A stretch of 64,000 bases of DNA from Blumeriella jaapii (GCA_009599575.1 VWND01000004.1:1604001-1668000); one strand, 5' to 3'; numbered from the stretch's first letter, positions 12,561 to 23,854 are shown. Made by a program: numbers and translations. The notes: generated by a model not told the origin, from the sequence alone.

Positions 12561-13450
12561 TTTTTTACAAATCGGCTGCTAAATAATAAGCTGAAAAATC
12601 GGCCGGTAATAAATCCTTCGAGTTCGCCAATAATTAATTAAAATAATTTTATTGCTTCGTTTTTTTCAAATAAATCGTTTATTTTTTCGAAAATATTTTC
12701 ATCGAATTCGCTAAGATTTACAAATCGTGTTTTATCAGTTTTACGCTTGTAAAAAGTGCTAATATTAATACAAAAAGATAGAATATCTATATCGGGTTTG
12801 TTTAATACGAAAACGAAATCTTCGGAATTTTTATTTTCGAATTAATAGCCAAAAATATTAATATTAGCTAATTTTATTCGCGGTGTTATTTCGATTAACG
12901 ACGTAAATGCTTTTAGCCGAATATTTTCCAGGTTTTGTTATAACTTAGCGTCTGTTTTAAAGCTAAAGCCGGTTATTCGTTTTCCGATAAAACGTCGATT
13001 AAAAAGATTTTATCGCCGGCGACGGTAATTTAACTTTGAAAAAATCGATTTCAATTATAAAAAAAAACTTTTATCTGGCCGTTTTCGGTATATTTAAAAT
13101 TAACGAAACTTTTCAAAATTTAAAACATTTCAAAAATAATAAAATGAAAGCATTTTTTTATTATCAAAAAATTTTTATAAGTAATAATATTTTTAACGTC
13201 GATTTTAACGTTTCGTATAATTTTATTAAATTTAATAATATTTTTATTAACGATCGTATAAATTATTCGTTTATCGGTAATAATCGGAATATTATTAGCT
13301 TCGGCTGTTTTCTGATTTATATAATTAATTTCGGTTTTATTATCGAATAAAACGAAGGCGGTCGTACTTTTTTTAAGCATTGTTTTTATTTTTGGCGCTT
13401 TTATAGCCGTATAAAAACAGTTTCGTCGTTTTTACTTTTGGATTTTTATA
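12561..13450 (-). pseudogene. R1-A aspartic protease region
   Basis: The open stretch 13380-13120 reads MLKKSTTAFVLFDNKTEINY and onwards. This is the retropepsin loop with DSG changed to DNK, followed by NNIPIITDKRI. The same segment is found in R1-B (34250-33990) and R1-C (42880-43140). The Gly and Ser of the active-site triad are lost through G-to-A changes. Confidence 0.8.
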
Positions 13451-15695
13451 GCAAAAGTTAAAAAGCTGATTTTTTCCGAAAAAAAATTTTATCGACTAAA
13501 TTAATCGCGATATTATAAATTTCTTTTTCAATTTTTTTTTATTTAAAATCGTTTTCTTTTCGAATAATTTCAACTTTTTCGTTTCTTTTTAATATAAAAA
13601 TTTGTTTGTTAATAATTTTATCGAATTTTTTTTTATACTAAATAAATTATTAAATTTTAATTTAATTTTTGTTTTATAATTTTTTTAATAGCTTCGTCGA
13701 CGGCTTCGAAGCTAATATATTTGTCGATTTATTTCTCGCTTCGCATTAATAATAAGCGTTTAAAAGCTGGTATTTTCTAAATAATTTAAACCGGAATATC
13801 GATATCGATATTTTTTATATCGTCGTTAATCTTTTTTATTATAAACGTTTTTTTAATAGTTTTATCGGTTTTTTTTTTCGAATTTCAAAATCTTTTTCTT
13901 TTTCGATTCTGACGTTTTTTTTATACTAATCGGTTTGGCGAATAAAACAAAAGCATTTTGCTTTTTTATAATTCGCTGGCTTGATTATGCAGCTATAATA
14001 TTTGCAAGCGCGATAATCGCATTAATAATATATATATTTATTTTTTATTTATATATTTATTTTTTATTTATATATTTAAACTTTATTTATATTTAAAATA
14101 AAAGTTTTTTTTTTGATTAATACGCTTTTTAAGATATTTTCTTTTTTATTAATAAAAATCGTCTTTGCATTTTTTTTGTTTTTTAAACAGTCGTTCCATT
14201 TCGTATCTTTTACTTTTCAGCGAATAATATTTAATCAGCTTTGATTTTCAGCTTTGTTAAAAAGGCCCATTTTTGTTTTTACCGGTCCGAAGCAAATCGC
14301 TTCGTATTTGTTAATATAACAAATATTATTATTTATACAAAAATTAAATACTTTGTATTCAAAGCGAATATAAGGTTTTTGGCAGTAAATTTTTTTATTA
14401 TTACAAAACTCATATTTAAAGCTACGGGGTTTGTTTTAATAATTACTTTTATTATTCTGATAGCCGCGATTTTGATTTCCGCGCTGATTTTTTTTTTTTT
14501 TTAATAATCGTTATTATAATTAATATTTCGTTGATTCTAATCGCTAGCATAGGGAAATTGCCACTGGACAGCTATTATTTCTACGATAGCTTAGCAAATT
14601 TATCGCTTTGCGCATTTTAAAAAAAGTAATTATTATAAAAGCCATTTTGATCGTTTTTATTATTCGAATTAACGTAAAAAATTTTTTTTTGCTATTATAT
14701 AAAATCCTCGATTTTGCTTTGCAATTTTTGAATTTTAATATCGGTAAATTTTAATACGAAAGTTTCGATATTTTTATTAAGTTTTTTCAAGCTAATAAGC
14801 TTTGCAAAACGATTAAATAATATAATAACTAGCTGTTTTTTAGCGATTTCGGTAACTTTTAATAATTAAGCATATTTTGCATTAAAACTTTTATATTTTT
14901 TTTATAAATAGAAAAAAAAGATTTTTTTTGGTTTATAGTTTTAATAATACGTTCGCTTTGGTTTTGTTTAAAAACGAATTTTACAAATTTGAAATATTAA
15001 TCGAAAATCTTAAAGTTTTGTTTATTAATTTTATAATATTTAATGGTTTTGTTACGAATACTAGTTGGAAGGCTAAGTAAAAATAATTTTTTTTACTTAA
15101 CTTCGCTTAAAACCTTTTTGTTAACGAAAACGTTAGAAACTTTCGTATAAATACGATAATAAGCTTTAAGTTTTTTGGCTTAGCGAATTATTATAATAAA
15201 CTATTTGAAAAAAGCGATAATATCGCGAATTTGCTAACGATCGTAGTTTCGGAATTCCGATTTTAAAACTTTAACTAGCTTACGCCAGTTTCGAGCCTTA
15301 ATAATTTTTTATTTATTTATCGATTTAATAATATTTTTAATAATTAAATCATAATAGCGAAAAAGTTTATCGAACATTTCAATTTCAAAAACTTCGAAAT
15401 TTTTATAAGTTTTTTTATATTTCTCGATAAAATCGGTAACGTTGGCGCTATTAAACGAAAATGTATCAGAAAAGCCAAAAAAAAGCATACGGCTTCGCAT
15501 AAGAAAACGAAAAGCGTAGTTATTTATAATATTAGCGAAAATATTAGTAAGGTTTGAATTAAATAAATAAATGTTTTTTAAAATTGCAAATTAAAAGTTT
15601 TTAATATAAATAAAATCGTTTTCAATAAAGAAGCTATTAATAAAGTGTTTGTGTTTTTTAAAAAAATTAAATAAAATGAAATTGCGTCCAGATAT
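13451..15695 (-). pseudogene. R1-A gag
   Basis: The start codon aligned with ATG in R1-B (36566) and R1-C (40581) is ATA here at 15695-15693. The open stretch 15500-15309 carries the gag core motif NVTDFIEKYKKTYKNFEVFE, then KLFRYYDL. This is the 'NVTDF-x-E-x-Y ... RYCD' pattern common to gag proteins of fungal Gypsy elements. The basic Asn/Lys-rich tail merges into the protease frame. The plus-strand stretch 14241-14504 is its antisense. Confidence 0.8.
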
Positions 15696-16271
15696 TTAAA
15701 TAATATATTAAAAAATTTATTTTTTAATAAGTTAATCGAATTAATATAATATTGCTATATAATTCACGGTTTCGATATTCCGTAGCTTAAGCTAATACAC
15801 GTACAGCTATTTTTTTACTACTTTTAATAAAAAGCCGCAAATTATAATTGTTATAATTACAAAACGCAAAATCAAAAGGTGGAGTTTTCGCCAAGCGTTT
15901 GACCAAAAAAAATCTAGTTCAAAAAGGCCGAGCGCAGCGGTCGAAGCGTACGAATTAATATTCGATTTATTATTTTTAAATAAAAAAGCGATTTTCGAGC
16001 TTTGAATTTCGTACGATTCAGAATTGCTTAACCGTAATTTCAAACGTTTTTAAAATATGTTGCATTTTTGTAATTTAATAATTATACGCAAAATAAAAAA
16101 AGCTATTAAAAGTTTTTTATATAATACAGCTGCGAATAATATTATATAAAAGGTTTTTTAAGCCGTAATAGCGAAATATCGAAATCGATTTTAATTACGA
16201 ATTTAAGAAATATATCGGCGAATGTATAAAAACGAAATACTAAAGTTTAAATTCCTGCGTAAATTATCAAA
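15696..16271 (-). other. R1-A leader
   Basis: No supported frame. It contains the block near 15900-15960 (AGGCCGAGCGCAGCGGTCGA), conserved unmutated in R1-B near 36800 and in R1-C near 40340. Such preservation in a RIP background is notable; a packaging or dimerisation role is inference. Confidence 0.55.
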
Positions 16272-16537
16272 TATAAAAATAAATAGGAAAACCAAATTGA
16301 TACGGCCATATATCGGTGGATAAAATAATTTAGGAAATCCCTAGAAAAAACCGAAAAAAAAAAAGAAAAATAAATAAAAGTATGAATTGGACTGCGTGCC
16401 TATGGTACTATTTAAAAGGGTGCTTTGCTTTTATACCTGTTGAAGATAGTTAATAGCAGGGGATCTCGGAAAGGTCCATGCCTCGACCATAGTTAAAACT
16501 ACCAAATCCCATCAATACAAAATATCACCGTTTTACA
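16272..16537 (-). repeat. R1-A 5' LTR
   Basis: This 266-bp LTR is the reverse complement of the LTRs of R1-C and aligns end to end with them. Its right edge CCGTTTTACA is the LTR 5' end. ATAA follows at 16538-16541, the predicted 4-bp target duplication whose other copy should lie left of the window. Confidence 0.9.
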
Positions 16538-17470
16538 ATAATAAAAATTATAAAGCATATTATTATAAAACTAAAATTTTCGATAATTTCGAATTTATTA
16601 CGATTATTTCGCTAGCGATCGATTTCGCAAAAATTATATATTCGATCAGATCGAAAGCGTAGCAAAAAAGTTTTTTACTTCGCGTATTATAAACCGTTCC
16701 GATTTTATATTTTTCGAAAAATTAATAAAATAAATCGCCGATTTCCTGGCCGATTTTTTAAACGTTTAAAAAGCGGAAAACGAATTTAAAATGTTTGCAA
16801 TAAATACGTACGACGATTTTTAGCGATTTTATTTGCGATTTTCTATTTTCGCAGCGAACGCTTAAATACAAATGAATAAACAGCTTCGGAACGCTTTTCG
16901 CGAAAAAATACTAAAGCGTTTACGAGAAAAACTGCATTTGAAATAAGCGCGTACAACGATTTTTAAAAATTAGCTTACCGCCGTTCGTTAAAAAAAACAA
17001 AATCAGTTAGCTAAACGAATTTTATACGCGAATCGCTTTTTAATTAAGTTTATTATTTATTAAAATAATAGGTTTTTAATCAAAGCGTATTACGAATCAA
17101 ATCGTACGTACGAAAATCGTTAAATGCTTTATAAGCTCTTTTTTAGCCTTTTGCTGCTTTTTCTTTTTTTTTACGCCAAAACGCTTTTTTTAGCGTTTTT
17201 TTTTTCGATCGGACCAACGATAACGCTCGTTTTTTATTTTATATTATTAAAAAGTTTAAAAAAGCCAGTTTGCGCGACCTTTTACAGACCGACTTTCGGT
17301 TTTACTTAAAAGCTTTTTTAAATTAGTAAATATAAACGAGATCGAGCCGGCCGAAAACTCGCTTTTCGATAATAATAATAAAAACGAAAACCTTTTTCCA
17401 AACGATTTCCAAAACGCATACGAAAAAATTAAAAGTTTTTCCGTTAATCGAAAAAACGCTTAAACCTAAG
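16538..17470 (+). pseudogene. R2-a gag (N-terminus removed by R1-A)
   Basis: Matches the minus-strand block 60990-60060 of R2-c. Readable pieces include a Lys/Arg- and Leu-rich helix around 16890-16950 that resembles the end of fungal Gypsy gag (lysine- and leucine-rich, ending KLHLE). Stops are frequent. The open frame at 17124-17309 is hydrophobic and Phe/Leu-rich; it lies in the gag C-terminal linker and its repeat partner is at 60400-60218. Confidence 0.65.
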
Positions 17471-18000
17471 CAAAGCTTTTTTTTTAAACGTATTACACGA
17501 TATGCGTTATTTTAACGTTCGGAGATTTTTTAATAGCGATTTATTAATAATCTCCGTTATATTTATTAAAAATAGCTTTTCGTACAAAATAAAAGCGCTC
17601 GCCGATTTTAAAACGAACGGTTATACGTTAATCGATTCGGCGCTAATTAAGTTTTTTTTTTTTTTAAACTTTTAATTTAATTTTTCCCGGCTTTTTTTTT
17701 TATAAAAAGATATAATAAAGCTCGTGGCCATTTAATTATATATTTTACGCTTTTCATTCTTATTGTTAACAACCGAATACAATCGTTTATTATTTTTTTT
17801 AATTATTAATCTCGGAAATTATAATATAATTCTTAGAAAAGCTTGGTTGGCCGAATATTAAGTTTTATTAAATTGTAATAAACGCAAGTTTTATTAGCCG
17901 AAGTTTTATTTTCCTATAGCTTTTTACGCTCGTTATATTAAAATTTTTTATTTGCATTTTTGAAAGATTTAATTTCGCTATTAAAACGACGCTATGAAAC
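17471..18000 (+). pseudogene. R2-a aspartic protease
   Basis: Near 17590-17650 an ALADFKTNGYTLIDSALIKF-like run is readable. This is the retropepsin active-site region with DSG turned into DFK. A following KAWLAEYQVLLN-type stretch near 17840 fits the second half of the protease fold. Context between gag and RT supports the call. Confidence 0.65.
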
Positions 18001-18620
18001 TAATAAAAACTTTGATCAATTGTGGCAGATTTACGACGCTATGCGAAGCGCGAAAAAATCGAATTTTACTCGCGGTGCCAATTTCGATAGCGACGTTAAT
18101 AAAATAATATAAAAATTATATTACTTTTCCAAGCTGCCGATTTTTTTTTATTTTTTTTTTATTTTTTTTTTATTTTTCGTCAAAACAGTTTTTTCGTTTT
18201 ACGAAAAATAATTATATCAAAAACCGAAGAAAAGCTTTCGCCGCGATAGCCTTTTAATTTAATATAATCGATAATTTAAACAAGCCATTTTTTAAATCTT
18301 TCAAGCGATCAATTCGAAAAATGAATTTTTTAATTTATTATTTATTTAATTTTTATTTGCTAAATTATTGCATACGCTTTTAAATTGATTTTTTAAAAAA
18401 AAGCAAGCAAAGTGTTTTTAATTTTTTTGTACGAGATCGATAAAATACTAAACGATTTTACGTATAATATTTTTTTTAAGATTTAATTTTACAGTTTTTT
18501 CGAACGTTTCAGAATCAACGAAATATCGATTTCGACCTTTTTTATTAGCTTAGCAGAGCTAAATTCGAATAATTTTTTTTTCGAATCTTTTTTTTCGAAG
18601 TACAAAAACTTCGAATACGT
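18001..18620 (+). other. R2-a linker between protease and RT
   Basis: Low-complexity T-rich sequence with no conserved domain seen. It contains a segment near 18060-18110 (CGGTGCCAATTTCGATAGCG) that is also present in R2-c near 59440-59470. Confidence 0.5.
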
Positions 18621-19400
18621 ATTTTTTAAGGCCGCTAGTAACGAGCTGGCCTTTTACCGGCCTTACGACTATAAAATCGAGCTTATTGTAAATAAGAAAA
18701 AGCTAAAATATACTTTTTTATATAAAATATCGATTTTAAAACTCGAGATTATCAAAACTTATTTGCAAAATAATTTTAACAAAAGTTTTATCGAATTTAC
18801 TATCGTTTTTTTTGCTGCTTTAATGCTTTTCGCTAAAAAACCCGACGATTTACTACGTTTCTGTATCGATTATCGAGCTTTTAATAACGTTATTCGTAAA
18901 AATCGCTACTTTTTCCTTTTTATCGATAAGATTTTTGTTCGTTTTTCGGAAGCGCGAATTTTTACAAAGCTCGATATTCGTTAAGCTTTTTATAAAATTC
19001 GAATGGATCCCGCTAGTAAAAAATTAACGATATTTCGTACGCGTTACGGCGCTTATCAATACAAAATGCTACTTTTTGGCTTTATTAATAAATTCGTAAT
19101 TTATTAACGTTATATAAACGACGTTTTCTTCGATTATTTAAACGATTTTTATATTGCATATTTTAATAATATTTTTATTTATTCGTCCGATCTTTTAAAA
19201 CACGCTATATATGTTCGCAAAATGTTTCAAAAGCTCGCTAACGCTGAATTACAGGCCGATATTCGAAAATTTAAATTTAATATTACTCGGATCCGTTACT
19301 TAGGTTTCATTATTTCTATTAAAAGCCTAGAAATAAATTCAGAAAAAGATTCCGTAATCGCTTATTAAAAGCCTTTTATTATTATAAAAAGTATATAAAA
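18621..19400 (+). pseudogene. R2-a reverse transcriptase
   Basis: Starts with a FYRPYDYKIELIV-type entry motif near 18655. The open stretch 18763-18984 then has FAKKPDDLLRFCIDYRAFNN, KNRYFFLFIDKIF and ARIFTKLDIR, the textbook Gypsy RT blocks 1-3. The box at about 19148-19185 reads YIAYFNNIFIYSSD, so Y-x-D-D has become Y-F-N-N and both catalytic Asp are gone. FKFNITRIRYLGFIIS near 19270-19320 is the final RT block. Confidence 0.9.
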
Positions 19401-19479
19401 CTTTTTTGTTTTTTATAATTTTTACCGACGTTTTATTCGAAATTACGATATAATTGTAAAGCTTTTGATTTATTTGATT

Positions 19480-19980
19480 AAGGCTAACGTTTTTTACAAT
19501 TTTACTTTTGAATATTAGAAAAGTTTCGACCTTTTTATTTTAGCTTTTATTATTGCACCAGTTTTATAATATTATAAGCAAAACTTTTTTTGCATATTAA
19601 AAATTAACGTTTCCGACGGCGTAATAGCTTTTGTGCTTTCATAATTTTATAACGACGATTGGTTTTTAATCGCAAAACCATAGCTTTCGCAGAATTAAAT
19701 TACGTCGTACACGATAAAAAAATATTCGCAATTATAAAATCTTTAAGCAATTTTCGTGCTGAATTGGCTAGCTTAATTTATTAAATTAAAATTATTATTA
19801 ATTATAAAATTTTGGAATATTTTATAACTTTTAAATTTTTAAACGCTCGACAAGCACGCTGGGCCGAGCTTTTCGCCGATTATAATTTTTTTATTACGTA
19901 CAAATCAGGTAAATACAACTTTTTGGCTGACGTATTAATACGTCGTACGATCGAATTCGATCGCCAAAACTTTTTTAAAC
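19480..19980 (+). pseudogene. R2-a RNase H
   Basis: Follows RT in the order expected for Gypsy pol. Readable fragments include a KINVSDGVIAFVLS strand near 19605-19640, where a D-AS-GG motif would be expected. It aligns with R2-c 58150-57600. The catalytic set cannot be confirmed. Confidence 0.65.
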
Positions 19981-19989
19981 GTAATTAGC

Positions 19990-21376
19990 GTTTGCAAACT
20001 TTTTTTCGAACAAATTAAATCGATCACCGCTTTTTAATTAAAAAACTTCGACTTTTTACGGTTTTCGAAACAGCTGTTTTTATCGTTAAAATAGCTGATT
20101 TTTTTATCGCATTTCGTATCGTTAATTAAATTTTTTACGCTAATCGCACAGCTAGCAGCTTAATAGCTTTTCGAAAAAAAGCTATACGAAACGCTACGAA
20201 AAAGAACGACGATAATAATATTTCGTATATATTTAAACGCGACCTGCTGTTATATTACGGTCGCTTAATAATTTTAAACGTCGATTATTTACGCTTGGCT
20301 TTTATACGAGAAATACACGATTAGATTTTTACCGTTTATTTTAACGCTCGCAAAATTACGCAATTGCTTTCGAACCAATATTATTAGCGAGGTATAACAG
20401 CTTTCGTAAAACAATACTGTCGCAATTGCCACGCTTATCGAAAAAGTTTTATTTTAAAAAATAAGCGCTCCGGTTTTCTTTAGCCTTTTCTGTTTTTAAC
20501 CACTTTTGAAAGCACGTTATAATAAATTTTTGCAATTTTAATAAAAACAAATACGATTACGATAATATATTCGTAATAATAAATCGCTTTTTCAAACAGA
20601 TTATTTCGATTTTTTATTATAAAAATACCGACGCTCGAAATTTCGCCAAATTGTATATATTTTATATATACAAATATTTTAGCTTTTTAAAAAGTATTAT
20701 TAGCGATCGTAGCTTTTAGTATTAGTTTAATTTTTGGTTTGAATTAAACAAAATATTCGATACGTAATTAAAACTTTCGACAGCCGTTTATTTCGAAACC
20801 GATAGTCAGACCGAGATTTACAATTAATATTTGCAAAAACGCTTTCGACCTTTCGTAAAATTTTATTAAAACGATTGAAGCGAATTTTTTTTAATAATGG
20901 ATTTCGCTTAAATGGTTCTTTTTTACGAGAGTTTAGATAGCCTTTTACTTTTTGAAATTGTATACGATTACGCTTTTTATATTAATTAAAATTGAAAACT
21001 CGATATTTTTCTTTTTTATAACTTTTTATATAAATTGAACGCAAACGAAGCTCGTGCGTACGCTCGCCGCTATTACGACGCTTGAAACTTCGCCAAATCG
21101 CACTTTTAATAAGTTTACGATAAAATAAAATAAAATGCGAATAAATTTCGCCGCGCGATCGATTTTGACGTTGGCGATTACGTATAGCTCGATATGCGTT
21201 TATTTCCGATTTTCCGGCCCTTTCGCAAATTCGACAATCTTACAAACGACTTTTTTAAAATTATAACCAAAATTTTCGATAACGCTTTTAAGCTAAACCT
21301 TTTTAGTATTATAAACGTATATCCAGTTTTTCACGCTAATCGATTGCGTAAAGCAGCTGACGACGCGCTTTTAAAT
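19990..21376 (+). pseudogene. R2-a integrase
   Basis: The zinc domain is visible at 20280-20460: HD, then an NARKITQLL helix, NQYYW, and CRNCHAYRK with Cys-x2-Cys (an HHCC finger missing one conserved residue). The catalytic core (20530-21000) is recognisable by NKYSIRN and by a SKPIVRPRFTI-like block after frame changes. The C-terminal GPY/F-type part is the open stretch 21194-21371, MRLFPIFRPFRKFDNLTNDF, then INVYPVFHANRLRKAADD. It is cut by the 156-bp insert at 21377. Confidence 0.8.
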
Positions 21377-21532
21377 TGTGACGGCCCGGTAATCACCCGG
21401 GCTTTCCGAGTAAGGGTGAATCGCTTTACCACTCGGCCAACCGACCCAATGCCGAAACAAAAGGTACAAGAATAGACTGACAGTCTATTCGCGATTGCAT
21501 ATTATATATGTGGTTCCAGCAGAACCGTAACA
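21377..21532. repeat. 156-bp solo-LTR-like insert with 5-bp target duplication
   Basis: It begins TGTGACGG and ends CCGTAACA (inverted ends, TG...CA) and is flanked by TAAAT (21372-21376) and TAGAT (21533-21537), one transition apart. R2-b lacks it at the same place (around 23511-23520). It is much richer in G and C than its surroundings and shows no stop-creating decay, so it arrived after RIP or is too short to be hit. On the minus strand it carries GGTTGGCCGAGTGG, which fits the A box of a Ser/Leu-type tRNA. A tRNA-derived SINE is therefore the alternative, but there is no A-tail. Confidence 0.75.
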
Positions 21533-21866
21533 TAGATCAGGTTAATCCAGCTTTTGAATTTATTAATATAATTCAATAAATTTAAATACGAAATCGAAGA
21601 ATTAATCGCTTATCGAATGCAGCGGAAGATCTTTTAATATAAAGCTTTTTAAATAAGCTTAAATAAAGATTTTACGTGGTATTTCGCGTTTAATTTTATA
21701 TATATTTTTTTAAAAATGCGCGATTTTTATTTAGCGTATAAAAAGCTTTCCGGTTTTTTTGCAAAACTTATAAATTGGCTGAAAGCGTATTCCGAAGGTT
21801 TAAATTCGTACGATCATTTAAATAGCGACGTACCAATAAATAAAAACTCGAAAGCGCGTTTTTTCC
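21533..21866 (+). pseudogene. R2-a chromodomain and C-terminal tail
   Basis: After the insert the frame resumes: FKYEIEELIAYRMQRKIF, then KDFTWYFAFNF, then RDFYLAYKKL and a charged tail ending RARFF-like. The E-V/I-E-x-I-hydrophobic opening and the W-x-x-aromatic pattern fit a chromodomain fused to integrase, as in chromoviruses. The copy in R2-b (23540-23850) is less decayed and supports the reading. Confidence 0.7.
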
Positions 21867-21880
21867 GGACAAAAGGATAA
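21867..21880 (+). other. R2-a polypurine tract
   Basis: A degraded purine run immediately before the 3' LTR. The R2-b equivalent GGACGAGGGGGTAG (23841-23854) is intact. It would prime plus-strand DNA synthesis. Confidence 0.7.
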
Positions 21881-22147
21881 TATAACGATTCACTTTTTTG
21901 CCACCTTTCGTGTTATCCCAGCAATTACGTTTAGCTGCAAGCTTTCTGATTTTTTGATAGGTCTTTTATTAATTGTAAAAATTATTTATATATATAAAAC
22001 ATTTCTTTTTTAGCATTTTTGCCTTTTGCAATTGTTAATTTTAAATGAATATTTTTGTTACAAAACCGAAGGTTCGTTTTTTATATTATATAAACACGGC
22101 GACCAGTTGATTGATTTTCCAGCCCTCCCACTGATTAAATCGTTACA
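21881..22147 (+). repeat. R2-a 3' LTR
   Basis: A 267-bp LTR beginning TATAACGATT (TGTAACAACT in R2-b) and ending CGTTACA. It matches R2-b 23855-24120 and, in reverse complement, both LTRs of R2-c. An ATATATAAA stretch near its middle may be the TATA box. Confidence 0.92.
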
Positions 22148-23516
22148 CCGATCAGATCGATTACCGCTTTTTAATTAAAAAACTTCGATTTTCCACGGCT
22201 TTCGAAACAGCTGTTTTTATCGTTAAAATAGCTAATTTTTTTTCCGCATTTCGTATCGTTAATCAAATTTTTTACGCTAATCGCATAGCTAGCAGCTTAA
22301 TAGCTTTTCGAAAAAAAGCTGTACGAAACGCTACGAAAAATAACGACGATAATAATATTCCGTATATATTTAAACGCGATTTGTTGTTATATTACGGTCG
22401 CTTAATAATTCCAGACGTCGATTATTTTCGTTTAATTTTCGTACGAAAAATATACGACCAGATTTCTATCGCTTATTCCAGCGTTCGCAAAACTACGCAA
22501 TTGCTTTCGGACCAATATTATTAGCGAAATATAACAGCTTTCGTAAAATAATACTATCGCAACTGCTACGCTTATCGAAAGAATTCTGTTTTAAAAAATA
22601 AGCGCTCCGGCCTTTTTTTAGCTTTTTCCTATTCCTGACCATTTTTAAAAGCATATTATAATAAACTTTTGCAATTTTAATAAAAACAAACACGGTTACG
22701 ATAATATATTCGTAATAATAAATCGCTTTTCCAAATAAACTATTTAGATTTTCTGTTATAAAAATATCGACGCTCGAAACCTCGCTAAATTGTATATATT
22801 TTATATATACAAGTATTTTAATCTTTTAAAAAGTATTATTAGCGATCGTAGCTTTTAATATTAATTTATCTTCCGGTTTGAATTAAACAAAATACTCGGT
22901 ACGCAATTAAAGCTTTCGACAGCCGCTTATTCCGAAACCGACGGTTAAACCGAAATTTACAATTAATATACGCAAAAACGCTTTCGACCCTTCGTGAACT
23001 TTTATTAAAACGATTAAAGCGAATTTTTTTTAATATTTTATTTCGCTTAAATAATTTTTTTTTACGAAAGTCTAAATAGCCTTTCATTTTTTGAAATTAT
23101 ATACGGTTATATTTCTTATACTAATTAAAACTGAAAGCTCTATATTTTTTTTTTTCAACTTTTTATACAAGCTAAACGCAAACAAAACTTATGCGTACGC
23201 TCGCCGTTATTACGACGTTTAGAACCTCGCCAAATCGCATTTTTAATAAACTTACGACAAAAAAAAAAAAATACGAATAAATTTCGCCGCGCGATCGATT
23301 TTAACGTTAGCGATTACGTATAGCTCGATATGCGTCTATTTCCGACCTTTCGGCCTTTTCGCAAGCTCGACAATCTTATAAACGGCTTTTTTAAAATTGT
23401 AGCCAAAATTTTCAATAACGCTTTCAAACTAAACCTTTCTAATATTATAAACGTATATTTAGTTTTTCACGCTAATCGACTGCGTAAAACAGCTAACGAC
23501 GCGCTTTTAAATTAAT
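22148..23516 (+). pseudogene. R2-b integrase
   Basis: Colinear with R2-a 20011-21371 without the 156-bp insert. The C-terminal open stretch 23330-23515 reads MRLFPTFRPFRKLDNLINGF, then INVYLVFHANRLRK. Minus-strand open frames at 22493-22693 and 22866-23087 are antisense shadows. The CRNCHAYRK-type Cys pair of R2-a is matched near 22560, with a stop-laden core after it. Confidence 0.78.
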
Positions 23517-23840
23517 TTAATCCAGCCTTTGAATTTATTAATATAATTGATAAGTTTAAATACGAAATCGAAAAATTAATCGCTTATCGAATGCAACGGA
23601 AAACCTTTTAGTATAAAGCTTTTTAAATAGATTTAAATAAAAATTTCACGTAATATTTCGCGTCTGACTTTATATACGCTTTTTTAAAGATACGCGACTT
23701 TTATTTGGCGTATAAAAAGCTTCCCGGTTTTTTTGCAAAACTTATAAAATGGCTAAAAGCGTATTCCGAAGGTTTAGATTCGTACGATTATTTAAATAGC
23801 GACGTACCAATAAATAAAAGCTCGAGGGCGCGCTTTTCTC
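23517..23840 (+). pseudogene. R2-b chromodomain and tail
   Basis: Reads YEIEKLIAYRMQRK and then a TWYFAS-like aromatic patch. The tail RDFYLAYKKLPGFFAKL runs to a charged end, and the phrase SDVPINKSS is shared with R2-a. This is the best preserved C-terminus of family R2 in the window. Confidence 0.72.
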
Positions 23841-23854
23841 GGACGAGGGGGTAG
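23841..23854 (+). other. R2-b polypurine tract
   Basis: GGACGAGGGGGTAG directly abuts the 3' LTR. The same tract is found in reverse complement next to the 3' LTR of R2-c (55797-55810). Confidence 0.78.

Larger units (their letters stand above)
1..16537 (-). mobile_element. R1-A, giant Ty3/Gypsy LTR retrotransposon, 3' end beyond window
   Basis: This copy reads right to left: 5' LTR (16272-16537), leader, gag, protease, RT, RNase H, integrase, AT-rich spacer, ORF3. Its order and spacing match R1-B and R1-C block for block. ORF3 is split by R4 (618-6622). Aligning position 1 to about 50244 of R1-C predicts that the 3' LTR lies roughly 0.5 kb left of the window. The element interrupts R2-a: sequence right of its LTR (from 16538) continues the gag region of R2, which is uninterrupted in R2-c near 60985. 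All frames carry many stops. Confidence 0.88.
16538..22147 (+). mobile_element. R2-a, chromodomain Ty3/Gypsy retrotransposon, 5' part beyond window
   Basis: The plus-strand order is gag remnant, protease, RT, RNase H, integrase, chromodomain, polypurine tract, 3' LTR (21881-22147). It matches R2-c (minus) throughout. About 0.9 kb of the R2-c right end (60990-61933), including the 5' LTR, is missing here because R1-A interrupts R2-a. The sequence right of the LTR is not host DNA but mid-integrase of another R2 copy, so R2-a probably inserted into R2-b with target duplication CCGAT (22148-22152). Confidence 0.88.

Noticed and set aside
20640..20680. Short TATATATTTTATATATA palindrome
   Set aside because: Also present in R2-b at the same place (near 22790-22812); it is decayed integrase coding sequence in an AT-rich context.
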